Assembly: GCA_016839845.1 (NCBI GenBank)
Contig: JAEOTL010000058.1
Location: forward strand, 1 to 19,896
Reading direction: 5' to 3'
DNA from: Promethearchaeota archaeon
GTDB taxonomy: Archaea; Asgardarchaeota; Lokiarchaeia; Sigynarchaeales; SOKP01
Length of the DNA stretch: 19,896 nucleotides
Part shown: piece by piece, positions 1 through 6,264 of the stretch
How positions within the stretch are numbered: position 1 is the stretch's first letter
Layout: the number at the start of each line of letters is the position of its first letter
The notes under the pieces: model-generated
The model's database searches: none
Seen by the model: only the letters and a program-made list of their open reading frames with translations
Told to the model about the DNA's origin: nothing
Made by a program: the position numbers and the translations under genes

Positions 1-578
1 CTATATTCGAATATGATGAGTCCACAATCTTTAGGCATACCCTTTGGTCCTTTCAATTCATAATCATAAGATAGTCTATATTCAGGATCTTCCGAATGCT
101 CAATCACTTCAGATTTAACTTTAAAATTCTGATCTAATAAAGGTTTTAAATATTTATATGCTCCTGAATGTATATTATCAATGTTCAGCTTTTTTGCCCC
201 TTGATAAATCTTATCAAGTGAATCCCCTATGAAAAGACTGCTTTGTTTCATCGCTTTTAGATGCGTTTCATTATTTTGTATTATTCTACGAAATATTTCA
301 AAAGGAGTATTTGCGACATATTTTATTCTTCTCGGATCTTTTGATATTTCCTCAGCATTTACCCATCCTTTTTCACTTAATCGCTCCATTATCGCATAAA
401 TCGTTGTTCTCCCTATCTCTAACTCATCTTTTATCTTTCCCACAACTTCTCCACGGGTTCCACGTCTTATTAAAGATAAATAAACTTTAGCTTCTTCAAC
501 AGATAGTCCAAAATTTTGAATATGATTTACGTTCTCTTTAGTAATGAATGAATTTTTTTCTTCATCTTTCATTATCAT
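1..578 (-). CDS. TrmB-family winged-helix transcriptional regulator (partial, C-terminus off left edge)
   Basis: The open frame runs from ATG at 578 to the window edge with no stop, giving 192 residues. Residues about 20-75 form a winged helix of the TrmB type: a helix with the FGLSVEEAKVYLSL pattern, then GRTTIYAIMERLSEKGW as the recognition helix. Residues 90-125 look like the dimerising coiled coil that follows in TrmB proteins. The missing C-terminal part would normally bind the effector. ATG at 572 is an equally possible start, and neither has a strong ribosome-binding site. TrmB proteins are archaeal sugar or metabolite-responsive repressors or activators. The ligand here cannot be told. 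A palindrome at 609-626 lies where a repressor would block its own promoter, suggesting autoregulation. The gene is divergent from the 708/853 genes and may also control them. Confidence 0.85.
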   Translation of the reverse strand, partial: MIMKDEEKNSFITKENVNHIQNFGLSVEEAKVYLSLIRRGTRGEVVGKIKDELEIGRTTIYAIMERLSEKGWVNAEEISKDPRRIKYVANTPFEIFRRIIQNNETHLKAMKQSSLFIGDSLDKIYQGAKKLNIDNIHSGAYKYLKPLLDQNFKVKSEVIEHSEDPEYRLSYDYELKGPKGMPKDCGLIIFEY

Positions 579-608
579 CCCATAATACACTTTCTAATGT
601 AAAATTTG

Positions 609-626
609 TGTCAATAACCATTGACA
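609..626. promoter_or_regulatory. Palindromic operator candidate TGTCAAT-N4-ATTGACA
   Basis: A perfect 7-bp inverted repeat with a 4-bp centre lies 30 bases upstream of the TrmB-like start. A TATA-like stretch on the minus strand (about 638-650, TTTATATTTAAA) would place its transcription start near 612-615, inside the palindrome. This is the usual position of a repressor site in archaea. The link to this particular regulator is inferred from position. Confidence 0.5.
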
Positions 627-637
627 ATAAACAGACC

Positions 638-650
638 TTTAAATATAAAA
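638..650 (-). promoter_or_regulatory. TATA box for the TrmB-like gene
   Basis: On the minus strand the sequence reads TTTTATATTTAAA, matching the archaeal box A. It lies about 25 bases upstream of the palindrome at 609-626 and about 60 bases upstream of the start codon. Confidence 0.45.
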
Positions 651-670
651 CAGTTTTTCTTTACTTAGAT

Positions 671-688
671 ATTAAATATAAATTAAAT
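671..688 (+). promoter_or_regulatory. TATA box for the 708/853 genes
   Basis: ATTAAATATAAATTAAAT matches the archaeal box A. A start site 24-27 bases downstream would fall at about 702-708, almost on the ATG of the small open frame at 708. The transcript could therefore be leaderless. Confidence 0.45.
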
Positions 689-707
689 CTTGAAGAAATG
701 AAATGTT

Positions 708-860
708 ATGAATAAGAATACAGTTCAATTTAGGTTAGATACTATATTGGGTAATTTTAAGGATTTAGAAAGGGTTTTAAGTAAATTTCGAGGATTATTT
801 AATCTAAAATTTTTTATGAGATTTAAAATAAAAGAAAATAGAGGTGAAATATATGAGTAA
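708..860 (+). CDS. Possible 50-aa peptide, overlapping the next gene's start
   Basis: An ATG at 708 opens a 50-codon frame (begins MNKNTVQFRLDTILGNF) that ends at TAA 858-860, inside the first codons of the methyltransferase starting at 853. It has no ribosome-binding site but sits about 25-30 bases after a TATA box, as leaderless archaeal genes do. The peptide is basic, with charged residues spread among hydrophobics in a helix-like pattern. I recognise no family. It could be a real peptide coupled to methyltransferase translation, the relic of a longer gene, or simply leader sequence. Confidence 0.35.
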   Translation: MNKNTVQFRLDTILGNFKDLERVLSKFRGLFNLKFFMRFKIKENRGEIYE

Positions 861-1545
861 TAGCAAAAATATTTCTCCAAGAATCCCTGAAGGTGAAGCA
901 ATATTAGATCAATTAGATTTTACAGCAGAGGACTATAGTAACGCATGTAAAAAGATGGGGGGAGAATATCGACGATTGATCAAATTCATACTAAATGAGC
1001 TTAGCGTAAAGGATAATTCAGACATATTGGAGATTGGACCTGGACCAGGTTGGATTGGAATTTGGATGGCTAAAGAAAACCAAACATTAAAAATTACTGG
1101 TCTTGAACTTTCTGAAGATATGATTCGAGTAGCAAATAAAAATAAAAAGAAAGAAGGTGTAACAGATCAAGTTTTTTATATTAATGGAAATGCTGAAAAT
1201 ATGCACCAATTTCCGGATAATTCATTTGACGTTGTTTTTGGAAATGGAACTTTGCATCATTGGGAAAATCCAGTGAAAATTATTAACGAAATTTGTAGAG
1301 TTCTTAAACCAAATGGAATTTTTTGTATTTCTGATGGTCGACGAGATATAGGATTAGGAGCAAAAGTGATTTTTCATACAGTGAAATGGTTTATCCCTAA
1401 ATTTATGAGAATTGGTTGGAAAACTTCGATAAATGCGGGATATACACCTGAAGAATTAACAGAAATATTAGACCAATCAGATCTAAAAGGAAAATATGAG
1501 TTAAAAGCTGATCTTTTTGATCTAATTGTTTTTAATTTGAAATAA
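853..1545 (+). CDS. Class I SAM-dependent methyltransferase
   Basis: The product is 230 aa and is expected in the cytoplasm. Residues 58-66 (ILEIGPGPG) are the SAM-binding motif I, the acidic residue ending strand 2 is near 85 (ITGLELSEDM), and FDVVFGNGTLHHW followed by the RVLKPNG turn marks motifs IV-VI of the Methyltransf_11/UbiE-like group. The substrate cannot be predicted. I chose ATG at 853 because AGGTG at 842-846 is a well-spaced ribosome-binding site for it. The upstream GTG at 844 lies within that site. The frame overlaps the end of the small open frame at 708. The gene converges on the ABC permease gene, with 84 bases between them. It is the first of four methyltransferases in the window, and they are not close copies of each other. 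Confidence 0.9.
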   Translation: MSNSKNISPRIPEGEAILDQLDFTAEDYSNACKKMGGEYRRLIKFILNELSVKDNSDILEIGPGPGWIGIWMAKENQTLKITGLELSEDMIRVANKNKKKEGVTDQVFYINGNAENMHQFPDNSFDVVFGNGTLHHWENPVKIINEICRVLKPNGIFCISDGRRDIGLGAKVIFHTVKWFIPKFMRIGWKTSINAGYTPEELTEILDQSDLKGKYELKADLFDLIVFNLK

Positions 1546-1581
1546 TTGAACTTAAAAATCATAGTATAAGGTAGCATTATG

Positions 1582-1589
1582 AAAAAAAA
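1582..1589 (-). terminator. Oligo-T terminator candidate after the ABC operon
   Basis: A run of eight T residues on the minus strand lies about 40 bases past the stop of the ABC permease gene. Archaeal RNA polymerase commonly stops at such runs. No hairpin is evident. Confidence 0.35.
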
Positions 1590-1629
1590 GAACTAAATTA
1601 ATTTTCTCAATATTTTCAGGCTTTTTCCA

Positions 1630-2436
1630 TTATCCCCTGAATCTCTTTTCTAAAGTCTTCTGATGCAATGTAAAAGCTAAAAATAGGAATCCAAATCCAA
1701 AAGCTAATAAAATTCCAATGTCTAATAATAATCCAAAAGTACCAAAGGCACTAACGTCTCCTAAACCCATATTTAATATATCAACGCAATATGTAAGCGG
1801 TGAGATAACAGCAGTGGGGAGTGAACTAATCGGCATAAAAAGTGGACTGATAAATAATAATGGAAATTTGATGAAAATTTGCAGAACCATTGTGTTCCCC
1901 GGACTACTTGATGGTGGAGTTGAAATAATAAGACTAAAACTAGAAAATACCAAGGCACTAAGAATCATCGCAAATACAATAAGAATAAAATTAAAAACCA
2001 ACTGACTTGATAAAAATATTATTCCTAAAACTAATGGGATTGATGAGAATATCATCCCATATATGAATGAACTCCAAACACTGCCTAATAATATTGTCTT
2101 TATTGAAATTGGACATGTAACTAAACGTTCAAAGGTACCACGCATAGTCTCCCATGGTAAAATTATCGGAGCCATTGAGGTTGAGGTCAGAAAAAGAACC
2201 ATTGTTATCAATCCAGATATTAGATAAAGGGGGGATACATTTCTCCCAACGGTAAAAGAAAAAAACAGGATTATTGGAAAAAAGATACCTTGAATTAATA
2301 CAGGTGGTTTATTATAATAAACTCTCAGATCTTTTCTAGTAATGATAAAAGATCTCTTAAATTGTGTTAAAAAATTACTAGTCTTTGATTTTTCAACTAT
2401 TGAGAATTCCTTCCTAATTTTTCCCACCTCTTTCAA
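1630..2436 (-). CDS. ABC-2 type transporter permease
   Basis: A 268-aa integral membrane protein with about six hydrophobic segments (roughly residues 48-64, 68-92, 113-142, 145-170, 185-213 and 233-258) and a charged cytoplasmic N-terminus. The SPLTYCVDILNMG stretch near 212 resembles the conserved end region of DrrB/ABC-2 permeases. It would pair with the ATPase encoded just upstream to export a hydrophobic or drug-like substrate, or perform a lipid-linked task. It overlaps the ATPase gene by 23 bases, so translation is probably coupled. The start is uncertain: TTG at 2436 gives the longest frame but has no ribosome-binding site, GTG at 2427 is possible, and the strong AGAGGTGG site would best serve the ATT codon at 2418. 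Confidence 0.88.
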   Translation of the reverse strand: MKEVGKIRKEFSIVEKSKTSNFLTQFKRSFIITRKDLRVYYNKPPVLIQGIFFPIILFFSFTVGRNVSPLYLISGLITMVLFLTSTSMAPIILPWETMRGTFERLVTCPISIKTILLGSVWSSFIYGMIFSSIPLVLGIIFLSSQLVFNFILIVFAMILSALVFSSFSLIISTPPSSSPGNTMVLQIFIKFPLLFISPLFMPISSLPTAVISPLTYCVDILNMGLGDVSAFGTFGLLLDIGILLAFGFGFLFLAFTLHQKTLEKRFRG

Positions 2437-3403
2437 TGATTTTTATAAATGCCTCCTCTAATTTTGGTTGATGAGTATTTAGTTTTTTTATAATAAGATT
2501 TTTTTGCTTAATAAAATCAACAATTTCACAAATAGCTTCATGAATATCCTCTACGATTACACGGAAGCCTTCTTTTACTTCTTGAACTTCTCTTACAGTG
2601 TCCAATTTTGCAATTTCGGATTTAACTACTCCGTCGGAAAAATAAAAATCAATTGCTTTATATTCCTGCGTCAACTTTTTCAAGTTTTCAGGAGTGTCTA
2701 GACTTATTATTTTTCCTTGGTTAATAATAGCAATTCTATTACATAATTCATTTGCAACTTCCATATCATGGGTTGTAAGGAAAATTGTAACTCCCGTTTC
2801 ATTGTATTCTTTTATCAGTTGTTTAATTATACGAGCAGATTGTACGTCTAAACCACTTGTAGGTTCATCTAAAAATAAAATTTCTGGATTACTCATAAGT
2901 GCCATACATAGTAATAGTCTTTGTTTCATCCCCTTTGAATATTTTCTTGCTTTCAAATTACGCTTTTCATAAAGTTCAAACTTTTTAAGAAGAAATTCAG
3001 CTTGTTTCATGCGGTCTTTTTTGGAGATTCCGTAAATTTCTCCTATTAGAGTTAAATTTTGCCATCCAGAGAGCTCGAAATATACATTCGCTTCTTCAGG
3101 TACATTTCCAGTTACTTGCTTAATAGCAATTGGGTTCTTCCGAATATCTCTCCCAAAAATAGTGATTTTTCCCTTAGTTGGGTTTAATACACCTGTCATC
3201 ATTCTTATGGTTGTTGTTTTACCTGCACCGTTCGGACCTAAAAATCCAAATATTTCACCCTTCATTACTGTAAAATTAACATCATCCACAGCTCGAATGG
3301 TAGAATGTGGTTCTCGAGGACCATTTGACCCCATACCTCTTTTTTTGCTTCGTTTTGGGGGATCAAAATATTTAGATACATTATTTACAGTTATTGCAAT
3401 CAT
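2414..3403 (-). CDS. ABC transporter ATP-binding protein, DrrA-like
   Basis: The 329-aa product powers the ABC-2 permease. It shows Walker A GPNGAGKT at 56-63, signature YSKGMKQR at 155-162, Walker B ILFLDEPTSGLD at 175-186 and the switch histidine in TTHD (about 212). The signature and the C-terminal domain after residue 245 match the drug-export (DrrA/DUF4162) subgroup. A basic insert of some 20 residues (about 15-36) separates the first beta strand KYF from AVDDVNF, which is unusual. I chose ATG at 3403, preceded by AAAGGTG with six bases of spacing. An in-frame GTG at 3412 is part of that site. The gene lies 46 bases after the cysteine-rich peptide gene and overlaps the permease gene. Confidence 0.93.
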   Translation of the reverse strand: MIAITVNNVSKYFDPPKRSKKRGMGSNGPREPHSTIRAVDDVNFTVMKGEIFGFLGPNGAGKTTTIRMMTGVLNPTKGKITIFGRDIRKNPIAIKQVTGNVPEEANVYFELSGWQNLTLIGEIYGISKKDRMKQAEFLLKKFELYEKRNLKARKYSKGMKQRLLLCMALMSNPEILFLDEPTSGLDVQSARIIKQLIKEYNETGVTIFLTTHDMEVANELCNRIAIINQGKIISLDTPENLKKLTQEYKAIDFYFSDGVVKSEIAKLDTVREVQEVKEGFRVIVEDIHEAICEIVDFIKQKNLIIKKLNTHQPKLEEAFIKIIERGGKN

Positions 3404-3449
3404 TATATTCACCTTTTAGAATAGTTCGATTTAAAATATAATTATTCCC

Positions 3450-3608
3450 TTAATCTTCTTTCGTTAATTCAATATGCTTAAAAAGCTCATCTACAGGTTG
3501 GTCACCATGACATTTAATAATTTGATTTAGAGAGCAACAACCCCTTGAAAATTCATCTCTAATTTCCGGTTTATCACAAGTACACCCTTCTGATTGTTTT
3601 TCTTTCAT
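3450..3608 (-). CDS. Small cysteine-rich peptide, first gene of the ABC exporter operon
   Basis: A 52-codon frame with a very strong ribosome-binding site (AAAAGGAGGAT, about four bases before ATG at 3608) and a clean stop at 3450. The peptide has five cysteines arranged as CTC (9, 11), CC (24, 25) and CH (33, 34), and no membrane segment. The rest is charged and probably helical (ELFKHIELTKED at the end). I recognise no family. The cysteine and histidine pattern suggests metal binding or thiol chemistry. It is the first gene after the operator region and is followed by the ABC ATPase and permease. The divergent regulator at 3760 also has a CKGMC motif, so peptide, exporter and regulator may respond to the same metal or thiol-reactive signal. 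That link is inference. Confidence 0.75.
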   Translation of the reverse strand: MKEKQSEGCTCDKPEIRDEFSRGCCSLNQIIKCHGDQPVDELFKHIELTKED

Positions 3609-3669
3609 TTTTATCCTCCTTTTCTTATAATTTATTACTTAAATATTTATTTCCTAGATACAAGTTTTA

Positions 3670-3696
3670 ATTAGTTAAATGGTAGGTTTAACTAAT
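3670..3696. promoter_or_regulatory. Inverted-repeat operator in divergent promoter (ATTAGTTAAA-N7-TTTAACTAAT)
   Basis: A perfect 10-bp inverted repeat with a 7-bp centre lies between the exporter operon and the 3760 regulator. With one mismatch the match extends three more bases on each side. It directly precedes a plus-strand TATA box (about 3703-3716), as expected for a dimeric winged-helix protein controlling both directions. Confidence 0.65.
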
Positions 3697-3702
3697 CAAA
3701 CC

Positions 3703-3716
3703 ATATATTTAAATAT
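3703..3716 (+). promoter_or_regulatory. TATA box for the 3760 regulator
   Basis: ATATATTTAAATAT is a good archaeal box A. It predicts a start near 3738, leaving a leader of about 20 bases that contains GAAGG and AGG before ATG 3760. Confidence 0.4.
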
Positions 3717-3759
3717 TTCCAAAATATTTATATTATAAAATTTTGAAGGTTTAGGATAC

Positions 3760-4110
3760 ATGACAAAAGAGATTACCCTTAATGAGATAGAAAAGTATAT
3801 TAAAGCATTACATTGTCATATTCGATGGGTTATCCTTGATTTTTTAAAAGAAGGACCTAAATCTTCTGAAGAAATTTTTAGATATCTTATAGATACGAAG
3901 GAAAATCTAGATACCGATGAAAATCAATGTAAAGGAATGTGTGGTAAGGGAGATTTTAAAAATTTAAAAAAACCTAACCTATACTATCATTTACGAGAAT
4001 TAGAAAGCGTAGATATTATTCAATCCGATTATAAACCTAGTGAAAGTAAAAGAGCTCCAGAAAAAGTCTGGAAATTAAATATGGAGAAACTAACCATTAA
4101 TCTAAAATAG
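3760..4110 (+). CDS. ArsR-like winged-helix regulator with cysteine motif
   Basis: A 116-aa DNA-binding protein. Residues 10-45 (EKYIKALHCHIRWVILDFL, then SSEEIFRYL) are the first helices of a winged helix. Residues 72-85 (KPNLYYHLRELESV) are the recognition helix, and the following segment to about 106 is the wing. Between helices there is an insert at about 46-71 with CKGMCGKG (Cys57, Cys61), and Cys19-His20 lie in the first helix. This could form a metal or redox sensor, although the spacing differs from the classic ArsR CxC site. It is divergent from the cysteine-rich peptide/ABC exporter operon, with an inverted repeat between them, so it is likely to regulate that operon and itself. Confidence 0.82.
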   Translation: MTKEITLNEIEKYIKALHCHIRWVILDFLKEGPKSSEEIFRYLIDTKENLDTDENQCKGMCGKGDFKNLKKPNLYYHLRELESVDIIQSDYKPSESKRAPEKVWKLNMEKLTINLK

Positions 4111-4130
4111 AATTATAGCTTTTATTCTTA

Positions 4131-4136
4131 TTTTTT
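4131..4136 (+). terminator. Oligo-T terminator candidate after the 3760 regulator
   Basis: A T-rich stretch with a run of six T residues begins about 20 bases past the stop codon. There is no clear stem. Confidence 0.25.
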
Positions 4137-4211
4137 ATCTATTCTTTACAGATTTCCATTTAAAATTACTATCAGAATTGTAATATTATATTATTTGTAA
4201 ACGATTAAAAG

Positions 4212-4226
4212 AGATATATTTAAATA
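4212..4226 (+). promoter_or_regulatory. TATA box for the AbrB operon
   Basis: AGATATATTTAAATA matches box A. The expected start site, near 4243-4248, falls inside the array of palindromic boxes that follows. Confidence 0.5.
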
Positions 4227-4236
4227 GTATGATTCG

Positions 4237-4289
4237 TATGATCATATTAGAATGATCATATTTATATGATCATATCAATATGAATATGA
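4237..4289. repeat. Operator array: palindromic ATGATCATAT boxes at 14-bp spacing
   Basis: ATGATCATAT occurs at 4238-4247, 4252-4261 and 4266-4275, exactly 14 bases apart. A degenerate fourth copy (ATGAATATGA) lies at 4280-4289 in the same register. The core ATGATCAT is self-complementary, and the third copy extends to a 12-bp palindrome. The array lies between the TATA box and the AbrB start codon and would cover the transcription start. The most economical reading is a multimeric binding site for the AbrB-like protein encoded next, which has two DNA-binding domains. Confidence 0.7.
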
Positions 4290-4293
4290 AAAG

Positions 4294-4752
4294 GTGAATA
4301 AAATAACTGAATTTCCTGGTAAGAAAGGAAAATACTTTTTTGGCTCAGTAAAGGTTGGTGAACGAGGGCAAATTGTAATACCCCTTAAAGCTAGAGAAAC
4401 CTTTGGAATTGAGGCTAAAGATAATTTATATATTTTTGGAGAATTGAATAAGGGATTAGGATTGGCTAAAAGCATGCAAAATGATATAAAAAAAAAAGGA
4501 AACCACGAATTTTTTTTTGGTACTTCAAAAGTTGGTGAGCGAGGACAAATTGTTATTCCCCAGGACGCTCGAGAGATCTTCAAAATAAACTCGGGAGATT
4601 TAATCTTGGTATTCGGGGATATTAGAAAAGGTCTTGGTTTAATGAAATCAACGAAATTGAAAAATTTCGCGGTAAAACTATTTCAAGCATTTGGGGGTGG
4701 TTTTGATGAAATTCAGGAAGAAAATGGTGATGATATAATTGAAGAAGAATAA
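4294..4752 (+). CDS. Tandem AbrB/SpoVT-type transcription factor
   Basis: A 152-aa protein of two AbrB (SpoVT-AbrB swapped-hairpin) domains, at about 14-60 and 74-120. Each contains the near-identical core VGERGQIVIP followed by an ARE.F segment and a KGLGL strand. AbrB domains normally pair between two chains. Here one chain holds both, so it could fold as a self-contained pair or form higher assemblies. The tail after 125 (FQAFGGG, then acidic residues) resembles that of related archaeal regulators. The annotated GTG start lies inside AAGGTG, which resembles the ribosome-binding sites of other genes here, so the exact start is unclear. It leads an operon with two methyltransferases, overlapping the first by 14 bases. 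The palindromic array upstream suggests self-control. Confidence 0.88.
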   Translation: MNKITEFPGKKGKYFFGSVKVGERGQIVIPLKARETFGIEAKDNLYIFGELNKGLGLAKSMQNDIKKKGNHEFFFGTSKVGERGQIVIPQDAREIFKINSGDLILVFGDIRKGLGLMKSTKLKNFAVKLFQAFGGGFDEIQEENGDDIIEEE

Positions 4753-5272
4753 AAAACAATCAAATCTTGATTTTAGATTTATGTCATTTTTCTTTAAAAT
4801 TCGTGATAAATTTCACCCTCCTTTAGAAAAAATTAGAAAAGCCCACGTCAAAACAGGAGATATAGTTTTAGATTATGGGTGTGGGTCAGGAAGCTACACA
4901 ATTTCAGCTGTTGAAGAAATAGGACCAAATGGCAAAATTTTTGCTGCGGATATTCATCCTTTGGCTCTTATTAAGGTTAGAAAAAGAGCAGGAAAAAAGG
5001 GCTATACTAATATTGAAACAATTCAAACGGATTGTGCTACTGGATTAGATGATGAAATTATTGACAAAATTATTTGCTTTGACGTACTTCATGGCATCCC
5101 TAATAAAATTGATATATTAAAAGAATTTTATAGAGTATTAAAACCAAATTCAACACTTTCCATTGATGATCATCATATGAGTGAAGGAGAAATTATAAAT
5201 CTCATAACTTCCAACGGGTTCTTCAAATTAACTGAAAAGAAGGATAAACAATATAATTTTATTAAGATCTAG
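4739..5272 (+). CDS. Class I SAM-dependent methyltransferase (small)
   Basis: A 177-aa methyltransferase with motif I VLDYGCGSGSY at 43-53, acidic residue Asp71 (AADIHP), IICFDVLHGIP as motif IV and a YRVLKPN turn near the end. I take the TTG at 4739 as start because GGTGA at 4725-4729 is suitably spaced and the FRFMSFFFKIRDKF segment then lies at 12-25, as I would expect for this family. ATG at 4781 is the shorter option. The protein is shorter than most in the superfamily and ends soon after the last strand, without an added substrate-binding lid. Its gene overlaps the AbrB gene and is followed at once by a second methyltransferase, so the three are probably co-translated. Substrate unknown. 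Confidence 0.87.
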   Translation: MKKNKKQSNLDFRFMSFFFKIRDKFHPPLEKIRKAHVKTGDIVLDYGCGSGSYTISAVEEIGPNGKIFAADIHPLALIKVRKRAGKKGYTNIETIQTDCATGLDDEIIDKIICFDVLHGIPNKIDILKEFYRVLKPNSTLSIDDHHMSEGEIINLITSNGFFKLTEKKDKQYNFIKI

Positions 5273-5284
5273 GTGGAAATTAAG

Positions 5285-6055
5285 ATGGAAGAAAAACCTA
5301 AATATGGATGGTATGTGAAGAATCTAATTATTGGATTCAATATCGTAGGATTAATAGGATTATCTGCCATTATTTATGGACTTTTTATAGATGGTGTATT
5401 GCAAATAATTCTAATAATTTCAGGATTAGCTATTGTTTTCGTATTTTTGTGGCCAGGTATCGGAATGATTATGATGAATCTTATGTTATTGCGAAAAATA
5501 CCAAAAATTGATTTAATTGCTAGAATGAAACCATTAGACGAAATTGATAATCCACAGATTTTAGACGTAGGATGTGGCACTGGAAGAACTGCAATTAAGA
5601 TTGCTAAAATTTTAAAGAATGGAGGGCATTTATTTGGAATTGATGTTTATTCGAAACTAGCAATTTCCGGAAATGCCTTAGATACTGTACAAAATAATGC
5701 CCAAATTGAAAAAGTTGAAGATAAAACTACATTTCAATATGGTTCTGCGACCGAGATACCGTTTGAGGATGATAGATTTGATATAGTTAATGTTTCTTCA
5801 GTTCTTCATGAGGTGCATGATACAAACGGTCAAAATAAAGCTATTCAAGAATTATACCGTGTTTTAAAACCTAAGGGATATCTTTACTTGAGTGAATGGA
5901 ATCGCGCATCATGGCAATGTATTGCTTTCTGTGGTTTATGTTGTTTTGCTTTTAAGAAAAAAGAACATTGGGAAAAATTGTTAAATGAATACAATTTCAA
6001 AGATATACAATATGAGAATATCGCAGGCTTTGGGCTTTTTACTACAAGAAAATAA
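5285..6055 (+). CDS. Membrane-anchored SAM-dependent methyltransferase
   Basis: A 256-aa protein with two N-terminal hydrophobic segments (about 13-34 and 39-68) followed by a soluble class I methyltransferase domain. It has motif I ILDVGCGTGR at 92-101, an acidic GIDVY site at about 120, FDIVNVSSVLHEV as motif IV and YRVLKPKG at about 191-198. The segment CIAFCGLCCF at about 212-221 is cysteine-rich and hydrophobic. The membrane anchor suggests a lipid, quinone-like or membrane-protein substrate, but this is inference. I chose ATG at 5285 because AGGTGG at 5271-5276 is well placed. The in-frame GTG at 5273 is part of that site. The site overlaps the stop codon of the previous methyltransferase gene, indicating coupled translation. 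Confidence 0.88.
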   Translation: MEEKPKYGWYVKNLIIGFNIVGLIGLSAIIYGLFIDGVLQIILIISGLAIVFVFLWPGIGMIMMNLMLLRKIPKIDLIARMKPLDEIDNPQILDVGCGTGRTAIKIAKILKNGGHLFGIDVYSKLAISGNALDTVQNNAQIEKVEDKTTFQYGSATEIPFEDDRFDIVNVSSVLHEVHDTNGQNKAIQELYRVLKPKGYLYLSEWNRASWQCIAFCGLCCFAFKKKEHWEKLLNEYNFKDIQYENIAGFGLFTTRK

Positions 6056-6066
6056 TATCCCTTTCA

Positions 6067-6074
6067 TTTTTTTT
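6067..6074 (+). terminator. Oligo-T terminator candidate after the AbrB-methyltransferase operon
   Basis: A run of eight T residues followed by further T-rich sequence lies about 12 bases past the stop at 6055. It is a typical archaeal intrinsic stop, without a clear hairpin. Confidence 0.4.
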
Positions 6075-6120
6075 AATTTTAACGTCTTAATTTATTTTTC
6101 TCTAAAAAATAAATAAATAC

Positions 6121-6133
6121 TACACATGGTGTA
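6121..6133. promoter_or_regulatory. Short palindrome TACAC-ATG-GTGTA
   Basis: A 5-bp inverted repeat with a 3-bp centre lies in the 209-base gap before the lactamase-fold gene, about 130 bases from its start. It is probably too far from the start to act on the nearest promoter directly. A regulatory role is possible only. Confidence 0.2.
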
Positions 6134-6264
6134 CACTTTTCTATTGATTTTTTTCATCTATACAATTTGAAAGATTTCACTTCTCTTAAAGAAAATAGAT
6201 TATTTGAAGACTTTAATTTTAAAGGAAATTTTACATTATTAAAACTATAAAAAGATTAATTGAT

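Noticed and set aside
1374..3419. Several open frames of 60-95 codons opposite the ABC genes and the first methyltransferase
   Set aside because: They are antisense or frame-shifted shadows of well-supported genes, with no ribosome-binding sites or recognisable motifs.
4237..4289. CRISPR array
   Set aside because: The repeats are only 10 bp at 14-bp spacing, with no unique spacers or cas genes. They fit operator boxes.
6110..6250. Open stretch before the lactamase-fold gene ending in a FKGNFTLLKL-like tail, like the end of a methyltransferase
   Set aside because: It has no ATG or GTG in frame, is under 50 codons and begins right after a stop. It may be a gene relic, but that cannot be supported.
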